Origin: Marinosulfonomonas sp.
Lineage (GTDB): Bacteria > Pseudomonadota > Alphaproteobacteria > Rhodobacterales > Rhodobacteraceae
Length of the DNA: 64,000 bases
NCBI GenBank assembly: GCA_026984915.1
Contig: JALSRG010000007.1
Coordinates: forward strand, 1-64,000
Reading direction: 5' to 3'
Position 1 is the stretch's first letter. The number at the start of each line of letters is the position of its first letter. The notes below the pieces were generated by a model. The model worked only from the letters and a program-made list of their open reading frames with translations, did not search any database and had not been told where the DNA came from. The translations under genes were made by a program, and so were the position numbers. Below, one piece after another: positions 33,460 to 43,870 of the stretch.

Positions 33460-35012
33460 ACCCTTCAACGCTGATCGGGTGGCTATCTGTCGCCTTGGTT
33501 CTGGTGTTGACTCTTGGCACGCTCCTGGCGGTGTTCGGGCGGGCCGAGGGCGCATCTTCTATCGGGCCTTCAGATTGGGTTGCCGTGCGTTTCACGCTGC
33601 TGCAGGCCGGCCTTTCGGCTGCCATCAGTGTGATACTTGCTGTTCCGTTGGCCCGTGCCCTGGCCCGAAGGCGGTTTATGGGGCGCGGTTTGCTGATTGC
33701 ATTGATGGGGGCCCCTTTTATCCTGCCGGTAATCGTTGCCGTTCTGGGATTGCTGGCCGTTTTCGGCCGCAACGGCATTGCCAGCACGGTACTGGTCTGG
33801 GCCGGGTTTGACCCGATTTCCATTTATGGGCTGGGTGGTGTCCTGCTGGCGCATGTTTTCTTTAATCTGCCTTTGGCCACGCGGCTGATCCTGCAGGGAT
33901 GGCTGGCAATCCCTGCCGAGCGCTTTCGTCTGGCCGCCGAGCTTGGCTTTTCCTGCCGCGCTGTCGCCCGGCATTTGGAGCGCCCGATGCTGCGCGCGGT
34001 TTTGCCCGGCGCCTTCATGGTTGTATTTCTGATTTGCATGACAAGTTTTGCCGTTGTGCTGGTGCTGGGCGGAGGGCCAAGGGCGACCACTGTCGAGCTT
34101 GCGATCTATCAGGCTTTCAGGTTTGATTTTGACCTCTCCAAGGCAGCACAACTGGCTGGCATCCAATTCACATTGGGAGCATTGGCAACTGTTGTTGCAC
34201 TGCGGGTTTCAGCCCCGATGTCGGCGGGCAGCGGGCTGGACAGGGTCGTCATGCGGTGGGATTCATCCGCGATCTGGCTGCGGGTGCAAGACAGTATTAT
34301 CATGCTGGCGGCGGCCTTGTTCCTGCTGGCACCACTTGCCGCAATTCTCGTGGCCGGGACAGGCCAGGTTTTCCGGCTTCCGCCGCAGGTCTGGCTATCT
34401 GCCGAACGTTCGCTGCTGGTGGCCATGGCCGCCATGACATTGACCGTTCTTTTTTCTCTGACAATGGCCCTGAACGTTGTCCGGCTGCGTCATAGGCGGC
34501 GGCTGTCAATGACCATCGAAGCCATTGGCTATCTGACCCTGGCGGCTTCGCCCCTGGTTATCGGGACCGGATTATTCATTCTGCTGTTTCCCATAGCCAA
34601 TCCGGTTGCACTGGCCTTACCGGTAACTGCGATCGTAAATGCAGTGATGAGTCTGCCCTTTGCCCTGCGCATTCTGAAACCGGCCATTATGGAGGTTGAA
34701 CAGACCTATGGTTCGTTGGCGGATAGTCTGGGCCTGAGAGGTACAGCACGGTTGCGGCTGTTGATTCTTCCGCGCATTCGTGGCCCTCTTGGGTTTGCTG
34801 CGGGCCTCGCGGCGGCATTGTCCATGGGGGATCTTGGCGTCATTGCCTTGTTTGCCGGTCCGGATCAGGCAACATTGCCAATGCAGCTATATCGGTTGAT
34901 GTCAGCTTATCGGATGGCCGAAGCAGCCGGAGCAGCGCTGTTGCTGCTTATCCTCAGCTTTGCACTGTTCTGGATGTTTGACAAAGGGGGCCGAATGAAT
35001 GCTGACACTTGA
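33435..35012 (+). CDS. thiP: Thiamine ABC transporter permease
   Basis: A 525-residue inner-membrane protein of about twelve helices, made of two fused permease halves as in E. coli ThiP. The coupling loops are recognisable ([20 protein letters not shown] in the first half, [20 protein letters not shown] in the second). It overlaps thiB by 25 bp and thiQ by 14 bp, so subunit stoichiometry is probably translationally coupled. Confidence 0.95.
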   Translation: MAKRALGINPSTLIGWLSVALVLVLTLGTLLAVFGRAEGASSIGPSDWVAVRFTLLQAGLSAAISVILAVPLARALARRRFMGRGLLIALMGAPFILPVIVAVLGLLAVFGRNGIASTVLVWAGFDPISIYGLGGVLLAHVFFNLPLATRLILQGWLAIPAERFRLAAELGFSCRAVARHLERPMLRAVLPGAFMVVFLICMTSFAVVLVLGGGPRATTVELAIYQAFRFDFDLSKAAQLAGIQFTLGALATVVALRVSAPMSAGSGLDRVVMRWDSSAIWLRVQDSIIMLAAALFLLAPLAAILVAGTGQVFRLPPQVWLSAERSLLVAMAAMTLTVLFSLTMALNVVRLRHRRRLSMTIEAIGYLTLAASPLVIGTGLFILLFPIANPVALALPVTAIVNAVMSLPFALRILKPAIMEVEQTYGSLADSLGLRGTARLRLLILPRIRGPLGFAAGLAAALSMGDLGVIALFAGPDQATLPMQLYRLMSAYRMAEAAGAALLLLILSFALFWMFDKGGRMNADT

Positions 35013-35709
35013 TGGACTGGTCATCCAACAAGGTGACTTCCGCCTGACGGCGGATTTCACTGTTCCAACCGGGGACCGGGTTGCGGTGCTCGGGCCTTCT
35101 GGTGGCGGAAAATCGACCCTGCTGGGGGCGATCGCAGGGTTTATTCGGCCTACACGCGGCCGGATCTTGTGGAACGGGGAAGTTCTGAATGACAAACCAC
35201 CAGGACAGAGACCTGTCAGTATCCTGTTTCAGGAAAACAACCTGTTCCCGCACATGACAGCAGAACATAATATCGGATTGGGTCTGAAACCCGATCTGAA
35301 GCTATCCGAGAGCGAACGCGCGCAAGTCAATGCAGCATTGATCCGTGTCGGGCTGGACGGCTTGGGAAAACGGAAACCGGCGGCATTGTCCGGAGGCCAA
35401 CAAAGCCGTGTGGCGCTGGCACGCATGCTTTTGCGCGGCAAACCATTGGTCCTGCTGGACGAGCCTTTTGCGGCGCTTGGCCCTGCACTGAAAAACGAAA
35501 TGCTGGACCTGGTGAATGATCTGGCAAAAGAAACCGGCGCAACCGTTCTGATGGTCACTCATAATCCGGAAGATGCACACAGATTTGCCCCGCAGACGAT
35601 CCTTGTGGCGGAAGGAGCCGCTTTGCCACCCCAGGATACAGACGCCCTTTTTGCCAACCCGCCCAAGGCCCTGAGCCAATATCTGGGCAATCCGAATGCC
35701 GATGAATAA
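34999..35709 (+). CDS. thiQ: Thiamine ABC transporter ATP-binding protein
   Basis: ABC ATPase of 236 residues powering ThiBPQ. Walker [10 protein letters not shown] (residues 32-40), signature [13 protein letters not shown] near residue 130, Walker [11 protein letters not shown]. The D-loop reads ALGP where ABC proteins usually have ALDP, an Asp-to-Gly change in a normally conserved position. The gene ends at a strong terminator shared with petC. Confidence 0.95.
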   Translation: MLTLDGLVIQQGDFRLTADFTVPTGDRVAVLGPSGGGKSTLLGAIAGFIRPTRGRILWNGEVLNDKPPGQRPVSILFQENNLFPHMTAEHNIGLGLKPDLKLSESERAQVNAALIRVGLDGLGKRKPAALSGGQQSRVALARMLLRGKPLVLLDEPFAALGPALKNEMLDLVNDLAKETGATVLMVTHNPEDAHRFAPQTILVAEGAALPPQDTDALFANPPKALSQYLGNPNADE

Positions 35710-35734
35710 AAGCGCCCCGAATTGGAGCGCTTTT
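35708..35734. terminator. Bidirectional terminator between thiQ and petC
   Basis: AAAAGCGC (35708-35715) pairs with GCGCTTTT (35727-35734); the stem partly overlaps the thiQ stop codon and has A and T runs on both sides. Confidence 0.88.
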
Positions 35735-35762
35735 ACTTCTTACCTCTTCGAGCAATTAGTCC

Positions 35763-36569
35763 TTACTCGTCCTCACTTTTCGCCTTGTGTTTGATCGGCG
35801 CCCAGAGAGTCTTGTTTGTCAAATACAAAAGCGATGCCAAAATCGCCAGCATGATAACCGCAACAAAGCCCGACCTCTTGCGGGCCATCATCTTGGGCTC
35901 GGCTGTCCACATCAGGAAGGCAGCCACGTCTTCTGCTTCGCTGCGCAAATCGTTTGGAGAGCCGTCGGCAAACTCGACATCCTCGCCCGACAAAGGCGGA
36001 GGCATGGCGATCCAGCCCCCTGGGAATGCCGTATTCTCATAAAAAGTTGTACCGGCTTCCTCTTTTTCTTCGCCGGTGAATCCTTCCATGATCGAGAAGA
36101 TATGTTCCGGGCCGCCAATACCCCGCAGAAGCTGGTTCAGACCTGTGCCCTTTGGCCCTTCAAAACCCTTGCGGGCCTTGGCCATCAAGGATAAATCCGG
36201 TGCTTTGGGATCTGCCGAGGGTGGAAAATGATCAGAGGGCTTGGCCGGGCGTGTATCGCCTGGTTCTGCTCCATCTGAATCATCCGGTACTTCGAATTGC
36301 TTGGCATAGGCGCGTACCTGATCTGCCGGCAGTTCCGGGCCGCCCGGATCACCGATTGTGCGGATCGGCACGTATTTCAACCCATGGCATGCAGCACAGA
36401 CTTCGGTGTAGACCTGAAGCCCGCGCTGCAATTGCAACCTGTCATACTTCCCGAATGGCCCTTCAAAAGAAAAGGCGACATCTTCGGTATGGATTTCTTC
36501 GCTGGCCAACGCCCCGCCAGTGGCAAGGGCAAGCGTGGTCAGGGCTGTTACGGTAAGTTTCCTGATCAT
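35763..36569 (-). CDS. petC: Cytochrome c1 of the bc1 complex
   Basis: Heme c subunit of ubiquinol:cytochrome c oxidoreductase. A signal peptide (ending ALASEEIH) is followed by the heme motif CAACH in [13 protein letters not shown] and the axial Met region ([10 protein letters not shown]). A C-terminal membrane anchor ([16 protein letters not shown]) and a basic tail end the protein. The ATG at 36569 gives 268 residues; frame upstream to 36671 overlaps petB and is not used. Third gene of petABC. Confidence 0.96.
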   Translation of the reverse strand: MIRKLTVTALTTLALATGGALASEEIHTEDVAFSFEGPFGKYDRLQLQRGLQVYTEVCAACHGLKYVPIRTIGDPGGPELPADQVRAYAKQFEVPDDSDGAEPGDTRPAKPSDHFPPSADPKAPDLSLMAKARKGFEGPKGTGLNQLLRGIGGPEHIFSIMEGFTGEEKEEAGTTFYENTAFPGGWIAMPPPLSGEDVEFADGSPNDLRSEAEDVAAFLMWTAEPKMMARKRSGFVAVIMLAILASLLYLTNKTLWAPIKHKAKSEDE

Positions 36570-36585
36570 CAGTCTTGATCCTTTC

Positions 36586-37911
36586 TCACTCGGCCGGCGC
36601 GTTATGCGCATCGCCGTAATGGGCGTTAAAGTCTTCCTCGATGGTTTTGGGTGTTGGCAATGGCTTCTCAATCAAACCCAGCAGAGGCAGGACCACCAGA
36701 AAATAAGCAAACCAGTATGCTGCCGCAATCAGTGAAATCCATCCCATCACATCGCTGGGTTTCTGGCTCCCCGCCCACATCAGAACGATAAAATCGACCA
36801 CGAGGAAAGCAAACCACCATTTGAACATCGGCCGGTAGCGGCCGGACCGTACGGAAGATGTATCAAGCCAGGGGACCAGGGCCATGACAATAATCGCGCC
36901 AAACATGGCAATCACGCCAAAGAATTTAGCGTCAACGATGCCGCCTGTCAGGAAGCTTGCAATCTGAACAACCCAGACATCAGCCGTAAAGGCACGCAAG
37001 ATGGCATAGAACGGCAGGAAATACCACTCCGGCACAATATGCGCTGGTGTCATCAGCGGGTTGGCTTCGATATAGTTGTCTGGCTCTCCGAGGAAGTTGG
37101 GCATGAAGCCGACAACCGCAAAGAAGAGAAGCAGGACAACCGCCAGCGCAAACAGATCCTTGATCACGAAATAGGGCCAGAATGGCAGCGTGTCTTTTTC
37201 GGCCTCTTCTTTCGAGCCGCGCCGCACCTCAACCCCGGTCGGGTTGGAGTTCCCGGTTGTATGAAAGGCCCAGATATGCACCGCAACCAATGCTGCAATG
37301 ATAAAAGGCAGCAGGTAATGAAGGCTGAAAAACCGGTTCAGCGTTGCATTGTCCACTGCCGGCCCGCCAAGCAGCCAAGTCTGAAGCGATTCCCCGATAA
37401 AGGGAATGGCGCCAAACAGGCCGGTGATAACCGTTGCGCCCCAGAAAGACATCTGCCCCCAGGGGAGAACATAGCCCATAAAGGCCGTGGCCATCATCGC
37501 CAGATAGATCAGCATGCCGATGATCCATGTCACTTCACGCGGGGATTTGTATGAGCCGTAATAGAGACCGCGGAAAATGTGGATATATACAGCCAGAAAG
37601 AACAGCGACGCGCCGTTTGCATGGATATACCGCAGCATATGACCGGCATTAACATCGCGCATGATGTGTTCAACGCTGGCAAAGGCCAGATCGACATGTG
37701 GTGTGTAATGCATGGCCAGGATGATGCCTGTAACAATCTGCAAAACCAGGCAGAAAGCCAATACGATCCCCCAGATCCACATCCAGTTCAGGTTTTTCGG
37801 GGTTGGGATCATGATCGTGTCATAAATCAATCCAACGATTGGCAGGCGCTGATGCAGCCATTTTTCGAACCGTGTCTTTGGCTCGTAGTGATCGTGAGGA
37901 ATTCCAGACAT
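36586..37911 (-). CDS. petB: Cytochrome b of the bc1 complex
   Basis: Di-heme membrane subunit with the Qo and Qi quinone sites. 441 residues with eight helices expected. The two His pairs are seen in helices B and D ([19 protein letters not shown] and [20 protein letters not shown]), along with the Qo-site [12 protein letters not shown] (PEWY). The central position in the operon, 11 bp after petA and 16 bp before petC, is standard. Confidence 0.97.
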   Translation of the reverse strand: MSGIPHDHYEPKTRFEKWLHQRLPIVGLIYDTIMIPTPKNLNWMWIWGIVLAFCLVLQIVTGIILAMHYTPHVDLAFASVEHIMRDVNAGHMLRYIHANGASLFFLAVYIHIFRGLYYGSYKSPREVTWIIGMLIYLAMMATAFMGYVLPWGQMSFWGATVITGLFGAIPFIGESLQTWLLGGPAVDNATLNRFFSLHYLLPFIIAALVAVHIWAFHTTGNSNPTGVEVRRGSKEEAEKDTLPFWPYFVIKDLFALAVVLLLFFAVVGFMPNFLGEPDNYIEANPLMTPAHIVPEWYFLPFYAILRAFTADVWVVQIASFLTGGIVDAKFFGVIAMFGAIIVMALVPWLDTSSVRSGRYRPMFKWWFAFLVVDFIVLMWAGSQKPSDVMGWISLIAAAYWFAYFLVVLPLLGLIEKPLPTPKTIEEDFNAHYGDAHNAPAE

Positions 37912-37922
37912 CTTTTTCTCCC

Positions 37923-38486
37923 CTAGCCCAGCTGGATCGTTTGTTCGTCAAAGAATTTGGCGATCGGAACATCAAGGTTCCGGGGGGCGGGGCCTTTGCG
38001 GATGCGCCCGGCACTGTCATAGTGCGAACCATGGCAAGGGCAGAACCAGCCGCCGAAATCGCCTGCCTTGTTGCCCAGCGGTACGCAGCCAAGATGGGTA
38101 CAAACCCCCATCTCTACCAACCATTCCCCATTTTCATCCAGGGTACGGTTTTCATCTGTGGCCGGGGCATCGGGCGGAAGGTTGGCATTGCGTGCGATAG
38201 GATCAACCAATTCTTCCAGCTTGACGCTTCGGGCCAGGTCGATATCGTCCTGATCCCGGCGGCGGATGAACACCGGTTTGCCGCGCCATTTCACCGTAAT
38301 CTGTTCGCCAACCTCAATTGCATCAATTGGCACCAGTATGGATGAAAGCGCCTGCACATCAGCGCTGGGGTTCATCTGATTGATCAGGGGCCAGACAGCG
38401 GCCCCGGTTGCAACGGCCCCAACACCAGCAGTCGCGTAATACAGGAAGTCCCTGCGGACGCTGTCGTGATCTTCTACATGAGACAC
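37923..38486 (-). CDS. petA: Rieske iron-sulfur subunit of the bc1 complex
   Basis: 187 residues. A twin-arginine motif with transmembrane anchor ([19 protein letters not shown]) near residues 11-30 targets it through Tat. The 2Fe-2S ligands are in CTHLGC and CPCHGSHYD (residues about 133-156). First gene of petABC; the promoter must lie in the 195-bp gap 38487-38681, in which no specific regulator site was recognised. Confidence 0.97.
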   Translation of the reverse strand: MSHVEDHDSVRRDFLYYATAGVGAVATGAAVWPLINQMNPSADVQALSSILVPIDAIEVGEQITVKWRGKPVFIRRRDQDDIDLARSVKLEELVDPIARNANLPPDAPATDENRTLDENGEWLVEMGVCTHLGCVPLGNKAGDFGGWFCPCHGSHYDSAGRIRKGPAPRNLDVPIAKFFDEQTIQLG

Positions 38487-38681
38487 GAGTTTCTCCTCTC
38501 AAAGCCAGTTAATGCCAATCCTGAGCCCATGTTTCGTATCCGCAGGCGCAGGACGTTCGCGGCGCTCTTTCGCGATTGTTTAGCCCTGTAAGGAAACTTC
38601 GTCCAGAAGGCATTTCGCCCTAGTTAAAAAATATCTTGGGCGCGGTATTTCTGCTGTATCAGGTGCAATCCCGAAAATCGC

Positions 38682-39284
38682 TCATTCCGGCACAGTGGCC
38701 AGCATGCTTTTGCGTTGCGCAAAACTTGCAAACCAGTCGTCCAACTCGTCCCGACCTTTGCGCCAGTTTCTGTCTGAGTGGCGAAAATCCAGATAGCCCA
38801 GCGCACATCCCAAGGCAATTTGCCCCATGTCCAGCGGACCGGCAAGATGGCTTATCCAGCGCGTATTGATGGCATCGAGTGTACGGCTTATTTTTTCCCA
38901 TTGCCCGTTCATCCAGTCATCTGACTGCATGTTTTCGGGCCGGCATCTTGCTTCGTAAACAATAAGTACAGCGGCATCCATCATGCCGTCTGCCGTCGCC
39001 TCCAGCGTCAGTATTTCCCAAAGGCGGTTCTGACTGTACAGCCCGGCCTGAATGCGGCCATCCAGATAGCGGCAGATTACCCGGCTGTCATAGAGCGCCG
39101 GGCCATCACTTCGCTCTAGCGCCGGCAGCTTTCCCAGCGGGTTCTGGGCCGTCGGCATCTGGCTGGAATCCAAGGGTGATCCGGTTGCAAACACCAGATC
39201 AATGTCATCCAACTGACCCGTCTCGTGCATCAGAACCAGAACCTTGCGCGCAAATGGCGACGCTGGGGAGTAATATAATCGCAT
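38682..39284 (-). CDS. Glutathione S-transferase family protein
   Basis: 200 residues with a thioredoxin-fold N-terminus (RLYYSPASPFARKVLVLMHETG, catalytic Ser/Cys position occupied by Ser in SPFA) and the GST G-site LGKLPAL and DSRVICRYLD blocks, then an all-helical C-terminal domain. Likely glutathione-dependent detoxification; substrate unknown. Its ATG overlaps the stop of the small upstream gene by 1 nt or so. Confidence 0.9.
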   Translation of the reverse strand: MRLYYSPASPFARKVLVLMHETGQLDDIDLVFATGSPLDSSQMPTAQNPLGKLPALERSDGPALYDSRVICRYLDGRIQAGLYSQNRLWEILTLEATADGMMDAAVLIVYEARCRPENMQSDDWMNGQWEKISRTLDAINTRWISHLAGPLDMGQIALGCALGYLDFRHSDRNWRKGRDELDDWFASFAQRKSMLATVPE

Positions 39285-39562
39285 TACAGCCTCCGAATCC
39301 GAAACCGACCCAGTGCTGTCAGGTCAACTTCAACACCGGGCCCGTCTGTGCCCAGACGGATAACCCGGCGCATGCGTGCTGTTGCATTGGTTTGGCTGGA
39401 ATCCCGGCGCATGGTCATTCCTTCCTCAAGATCGTCCATGGCGTCCTCGGCACGCTGATCCCTGCGTCCGGGACCGACACGCCGAGTGGCGGCATATGCG
39501 ACCAGCGCAACAGCACCATAGCGCAACGCAATTGTGGCAATAGGGGCAAGTGGCAATGGCAT
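39284..39562 (-). CDS. Small membrane-anchored hypothetical protein
   Basis: 92 residues: a hydrophobic N-terminus (IATIALRYGAVALVAYAAT) followed by an arginine- and acid-rich cytoplasmic-looking region (RRVGPGRRDQRAEDAMDDLEEG) and a C-terminal RLGTDGPGVEVDLTALGRF. No family with a known role was recognised. It is translationally coupled to the downstream GST. Confidence 0.65.
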   Translation of the reverse strand: MPLPLAPIATIALRYGAVALVAYAATRRVGPGRRDQRAEDAMDDLEEGMTMRRDSSQTNATARMRRVIRLGTDGPGVEVDLTALGRFRIRRL

Positions 39563-39630
39563 GTCATTTCTCCCTTCAGTCTACCCACAATGTAGGAACG
39601 CTGCGGCGTTCTGTCTACTTACCCAGACAT

Positions 39631-40257
39631 TCATTCGCCATTTGGCGCCATCATGAGAGCAGACAAAACAGCACATTCCTGACCGATTCCCCTGGCTTTC
39701 ACTTGGCGAGATGCGGCCATGCGGACGGAATCAGGTTTGTTCTGGGCCAGTTTCCACGTGCCCTCTGTTTGCGTGATGTCCAGCCGGAATGGTACAATCT
39801 GCCGTAGCATACGTTCAAGAACATCCTCTGACATTTTTGCGCTGGTCCAGATTGGTTTTGGCGCCAGTTGCTGCTCAAAATGGGCAGACAGCCGATCCAA
39901 CAGGTCAGGCAATTCATCTTGCTCAAGCCGGCGGAGGGTTCCGCGCAAGTGCACGGCAACGTAGTTCCATGTTGGCACCATGTCGCTGGCTTCGTACCAA
40001 TCCGGGGATATGTAACTGTCGGGTCCCAAAACGGCTATAACCGCAGGAACCGGCGCGGATATGGCCCGGACAATGGCATTGGATCGGACCAGATGCAGAT
40101 CTGCATATTGCCCGTCATCAGACAACAAGAACGGCACATGTGCCAGCAATGGTCCAAAGTCCCCATTGGTTGAAAGAACCCCGAACCCGCGTTCTCTGGC
40201 ATATGCCTGGTTGGTTTCTTTGGGCATTCCACGATAGACCGGATTTGGATGCACCAC
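39631..40257 (-). CDS. PaiB-like FMN-binding protein
   Basis: 208 residues of the FMN-binding negative transcriptional regulator (PaiB) family, a split-barrel flavin-binding fold. Recognised by the N-terminal MVHPNPVYR, the PTWNYVAVHLRGTLR block (residues about 100-115), and IVPFRLDITQTEGTWKLAQNKP. In Bacillus PaiB acts with the acetyltransferase PaiA; no PaiA is next to it here. True function in this organism is unknown. Confidence 0.88.
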   Translation of the reverse strand: MVHPNPVYRGMPKETNQAYARERGFGVLSTNGDFGPLLAHVPFLLSDDGQYADLHLVRSNAIVRAISAPVPAVIAVLGPDSYISPDWYEASDMVPTWNYVAVHLRGTLRRLEQDELPDLLDRLSAHFEQQLAPKPIWTSAKMSEDVLERMLRQIVPFRLDITQTEGTWKLAQNKPDSVRMAASRQVKARGIGQECAVLSALMMAPNGE

Positions 40258-40317
40258 AGTTCTCCTTCGGTTTCGGTTGGCCTTTGGTCGGCATAAACAG
40301 GCGGCGACTGACTGTCG

Positions 40318-40959
40318 TCAGAGTGCGCGTTCCGATGGGAACACGACAACCTCGTCCCCAGCCTGCCATCTGGTATACTTCTGCATAGCGGAAAGAAACA
40401 ATGGCGACGCAATGAAATCAGCAAGCCAGCGCGCCAGATGTGGCCAAGGCTGAGCATCAAACCATTCTTTGTCGACAAAGGCAAACTGGCGCACAAAGGA
40501 TAAAATGGCCATATCAGCCAATCGCGGCGTTGATCCGAACAGCCAATCCTGACCGGACAAGCGCCCGTTCAATTCGTGCAGAAAGCCTGCTGCCCGATCC
40601 CGCTCGCCGCGCGGATCAAAATTCGGGTATCTGTTTGCGTATTTATAGTGATCAAGCGCCGGTTTGAATTTTGTCTCGCACACGCTGATCAGCGCGTGAC
40701 CCAATGGCGGCATTTCAAGCCAGCCTTCAGGATCATTCCGTCCCAGCGCCCATTTCATGATCTCAAGGCTTTCATCAATGACACCTTCCGGAAGGACCAG
40801 AACGGGAACAGTGGCCTTGGCCGAGGCCGCGCATAATTCGGCGGGCTTGTCTCGTAACACGACCTCTCGCAATTCCACGACCTGGGCGGATGCGGTCAGG
40901 GCCAAGCGTGCACGTATTGCATAGGGGCAGCGGCGAAAAGAATAGAGAACGGGTAGAAT
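40318..40959 (-). CDS. GST-family protein with no normal start codon
   Basis: A GST whose open frame runs upstream of its first ordinary start (TTG 40905) into a well-conserved N-terminus: VLYSFRRCPYAIRARLAL, the thioredoxin-fold start with the active Cys. No ATG, GTG or TTG occurs between that segment and the preceding in-frame stop; the candidates are ATT (40959) or ATA (40968). The coordinates given use ATT, 213 residues. It lies directly after the small membrane-protein gene, whose stop is 6 nt upstream, so reinitiation could be used. A start-codon mutation or a sequence error is also possible. Confidence 0.7.
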   Translation of the reverse strand: MLPVLYSFRRCPYAIRARLALTASAQVVELREVVLRDKPAELCAASAKATVPVLVLPEGVIDESLEIMKWALGRNDPEGWLEMPPLGHALISVCETKFKPALDHYKYANRYPNFDPRGERDRAAGFLHELNGRLSGQDWLFGSTPRLADMAILSFVRQFAFVDKEWFDAQPWPHLARWLADFIASPLFLSAMQKYTRWQAGDEVVVFPSERAL

Positions 40960-40964
40960 CGGGA

Positions 40965-41303
40965 CTATTCCATGCGTTGTTTCAGTTCTTCAAGATGTTT
41001 TTCACGCATCGCAGCCTTTTTGGCTTTCATGATCTCGTTATACTCAAATTCAGCCACTTCAATGATTTTCCGGTTTCTCACATACCATACCAGTGCCACC
41101 AGCCCGGAAATCATGAACCCGAGCGCAATCCATTTCATCAGGCCGACATCAAGGTAGAGAACGAAAAGGTTGAATATGAAAAGAACGATTGACAGTGCGC
41201 CACCCAGCAAAGCCCAGATCAGAACGGCTTCGTTTCCGGCATCCCGGCGACTGGTTTTTGCCAGCCACTTTTCATATTCCCGCATGGTATCCTCTGAGAT
41301 CAA
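40965..41303 (-). CDS. Small two-helix membrane protein, unknown
   Basis: 112 residues: a charged N-terminus (MREYEKWLAKTSRRD), two hydrophobic helices (AVLIWALLGGALSIVLFIFNLFVLYL and WIALGFMISGLVALVWYV), and a charged C-terminal helix rich in Lys and Glu. No family recognised. Start is ATG 41303 or 41285. It overlaps mtaB by 4 nt upstream, so it belongs to the dapF-mtaB operon. Confidence 0.7.
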   Translation of the reverse strand: MISEDTMREYEKWLAKTSRRDAGNEAVLIWALLGGALSIVLFIFNLFVLYLDVGLMKWIALGFMISGLVALVWYVRNRKIIEVAEFEYNEIMKAKKAAMREKHLEELKQRME

Positions 41304-42565
41304 CCTCCTGCCAACAATTGTCGACCATCATGGCCGACAATGACCGAATTTACAATCGTGCCCACTTTCTGATCGCTGTCGAACCGGACTTCGGCAAATT
41401 GTTCGGTGCGTCCCATTCGGGCACTTTCCATCAGAATTCTGTGCGTCTTTCCGGTTTGTTCCTTGAGATGCAAATCAACCTGTCTGGCCCCTTCGGCGCG
41501 CAACATCGCCGCCCGGGCCTTGATGTCACGCCCATTGACCTGCGGCATACGTGCCGCCGGCGTGTTTGGACGCGGCGAATAAGGGAAAACATGCAGCCAT
41601 GTCAGTTTACATTCGCGAACCAGTTTCAGCGAGTTCCCAAACATCGCGTCGGTTTCTGTTGGAAACCCGGCAATGATGTCAGCGCCAAAGGTCATATCCG
41701 GACGCAAGGACAGTGCCCGTTCGGTAAAAGCGATTGCATCTTCTCGGCTATGTCGGCGTTTCATGCGCTTCAGGATCATGTTGTCGCCGGCTTGCAAAGA
41801 CAGGTGAAGATGCGGCATCAGGCGTGGTTCCGTTGCGATGGCCTGCATCAGGGCCTCGTCGGCCTCGATACTGTCAATCGACGAAATACGCAGGCGCGGC
41901 AAATCGGGCACCAGCCGCAGGATGCGCAGCACCAGATCACCCAGATGCGGCGCGGCGGGCAGATCAGCTCCCCAACTTGTCAGATCGACCCCCGTGAGCA
42001 CGACCTCTTTGTACCCCTTGTCCACCAGACGTTTGATCTGCTCAACAATGACACCAGCCGCCACCGATCGTGAATTGCCGCGCCCATAGGGGATTATGCA
42101 AAAGGTGCAGCGATGGTCACAGCCGTTTTGGACTTGCACATAGGCACGCGCACGTGTGCCAAAACCATCAATCAGGTGCCCTGCGGTTTCCGTGACCGAC
42201 ATGATGTCATCTACCTGAACCGCGGGGGTATCCCCGACAAAATCAGGTGCGAGGCCCTGCCAGGTTTCCGGCTGCATCTTTTCGTTGTTGCCGACAACCA
42301 GATCGACCTCTGACATCGCAGAAAATGTCGCCGGTTCTGTCTGGGCGGCACATCCGGTGACAATCATTCGGGCGTCCGGATTTTCCCGGCGCAGTCTGCG
42401 TATCTCCTGACGGGCCTTGCGCACGGCCTCGCTGGTCACGGCACAGGTGTTGACGATAACGGCATTACCCACGCCTGCCTGTTCGCTCAGGGCCTTCATG
42501 GCCTCTGTTTCATAGGCATTCAAACGACATCCGAGTGTCGCAAAAACCGGGGACTTGGCAGTCAT
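41300..42565 (-). CDS. mtaB: tRNA t6A37 methylthiotransferase
   Basis: Radical-SAM enzyme making ms2t6A in tRNA. 421 residues: an N-terminal MTTase domain with conserved cysteines (LGCRLNAYE, NTCAVT, TGCAAQ), a radical-SAM cluster motif CDHRCTFC near residue 145, and a C-terminal TRAM-like region. The MtaB rather than MiaB or RimO assignment rests on LGCRLNAYE and overall length. The ATG at 42565 shares its A with the dapF stop. Confidence 0.93.
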   Translation of the reverse strand: MTAKSPVFATLGCRLNAYETEAMKALSEQAGVGNAVIVNTCAVTSEAVRKARQEIRRLRRENPDARMIVTGCAAQTEPATFSAMSEVDLVVGNNEKMQPETWQGLAPDFVGDTPAVQVDDIMSVTETAGHLIDGFGTRARAYVQVQNGCDHRCTFCIIPYGRGNSRSVAAGVIVEQIKRLVDKGYKEVVLTGVDLTSWGADLPAAPHLGDLVLRILRLVPDLPRLRISSIDSIEADEALMQAIATEPRLMPHLHLSLQAGDNMILKRMKRRHSREDAIAFTERALSLRPDMTFGADIIAGFPTETDAMFGNSLKLVRECKLTWLHVFPYSPRPNTPAARMPQVNGRDIKARAAMLRAEGARQVDLHLKEQTGKTHRILMESARMGRTEQFAEVRFDSDQKVGTIVNSVIVGHDGRQLLAGG

Positions 42566-43398
42566 CACAACGAATCCAGAAAAGCCTGCGTCAGCGTGGC
42601 ATCATAAACATGTGCAGTCGGACCAGACAACCAGACACCATCTTCGCGCCAACTGACTCCGAGCCAGCCGCCGTCGGCCTGAATGCGAACATTTCTATCG
42701 GTCAGCCCGCGACGGTTTGCGGCAACGGCGGCGGCACAGGCTCCCGAGCCGCAAGCCAGTGTTATCCCCGTCCCCCTCTCCCAGACCCGGAGGCGGATTT
42801 CGTCACGCGCACGCACCTGAACAAACCCGACATTTGTTGCCTTGGGGAACAGTGCATCCGTTTCGTATTTCGCGCCTTCTGCCGCAACGTCCACCTGTTC
42901 CACCTCTTTGACAAAGAAAACGCAATGCGGGTTACCCATCCCCACAGCGGCAGGGCTGCCGGGCAGCGGCAGTGCATCCGGATCAACATCCCGGCTCAGT
43001 GGAATCGCCTGCCATGTCAGTTGCGGCTGCCCCATGTTGACGCTGACGATTCCACCCGCGCGCGCCGCCTGCAATACCCCCCGTGCCGTACGAACTGTAA
43101 GAGCATCCTTGCCAGTCTCATCCATGATATATTTAGCGACACACCGGGTGGCATTACCGCAGGCGCCCGCCCGGCTGCCATCACAATTCCAGAAATCCAG
43201 ATCAATATCAGCCCTGTCCGAACTCCGGATTTCAGCAAGCTGATCAAATCCGACACCCGTATGGCGATCACCCAGGGCACGGGCCAGTTTTGCAGTCATC
43301 ACGGTATCCCGCCTTCGTGAATCGATGATCACGAAGTCATTTCCCAACCCGTGCATTTTCATGAACGTCAGGTTTGCGGATGCTTTTGCCTTTTGCAT
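42565..43398 (-). CDS. dapF: Diaminopimelate epimerase
   Basis: Converts LL- to meso-diaminopimelate for lysine and peptidoglycan. 277 residues with [14 protein letters not shown] at the start and the two catalytic cysteines in [10 protein letters not shown] and [11 protein letters not shown]. First gene of a dapF-mtaB-small membrane protein-GST run. ATG 43398 is chosen; ATG 43362 (just before KMHGLGND) is an alternative. Confidence 0.95.
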   Translation of the reverse strand: MQKAKASANLTFMKMHGLGNDFVIIDSRRRDTVMTAKLARALGDRHTGVGFDQLAEIRSSDRADIDLDFWNCDGSRAGACGNATRCVAKYIMDETGKDALTVRTARGVLQAARAGGIVSVNMGQPQLTWQAIPLSRDVDPDALPLPGSPAAVGMGNPHCVFFVKEVEQVDVAAEGAKYETDALFPKATNVGFVQVRARDEIRLRVWERGTGITLACGSGACAAAVAANRRGLTDRNVRIQADGGWLGVSWREDGVWLSGPTAHVYDATLTQAFLDSL

Positions 43399-43506
43399 AA
43401 GGGGGCATATAGCCGGGCATTTATCGCAATACCAGTGATTGCCGAAAAAAGAAGCGATTCAGGGCTTGACCCCGGCGCATGGCTTTTCTAGTTAGGCGCC
43501 TCATGT

Positions 43507-43582
43507 GGGCCGTTAGCTCAGTTGGTAGAGCAACTGACTTTTAATCAGTGGGTCGCAGGTTCGAATCCTGCACGGCTCACCA
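43507..43582 (+). tRNA. tRNA-Lys (UUU)
   Basis: Folds as a cloverleaf: acceptor GGGCCGT/ACGGCTC, D-arm TAGCTCAGTTGGTAGAGCA, anticodon loop CTTTTAA (anticodon TTT), T-arm with GGTTCGAATCC, and encoded CCA (43580-43582). It marks the left edge of the accessory segment. Confidence 0.97.
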
Positions 43583-43870
43583 CATTACCGTTTGTGTGAA
43601 TAATCATGACTGAGTGCCCTTTCAGTCAGGCTCTTGTCCTTTTGCGTCAGGGCGTGGTTCCTTTTGTCCAATTTATATTTTAGACACCCCTGCAGGCACC
43701 AAGATGAGCTGGATGGGGAAACATACCCCGAAGAAGAGTCATGCTATCATGAGATAGCCCAAACCCCAGTTTTAATAATAGCCAATTGCACCGGGCGCGG
43801 GATTGTCAGCAGCTCACGTTGAGCCAAGGTGGTCTCTGCCTTCTTATGGCGGGTTCTTGTCAGCGGGTTG
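43583..43870. other. Intergenic stretch after tRNA-Lys
   Basis: No gene was recognised. A stem TGACTGA (43607-43613) with TCAGTCA (43622-43628) may terminate the tRNA transcript. The rest shows no clear remnant. Confidence 0.35.
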
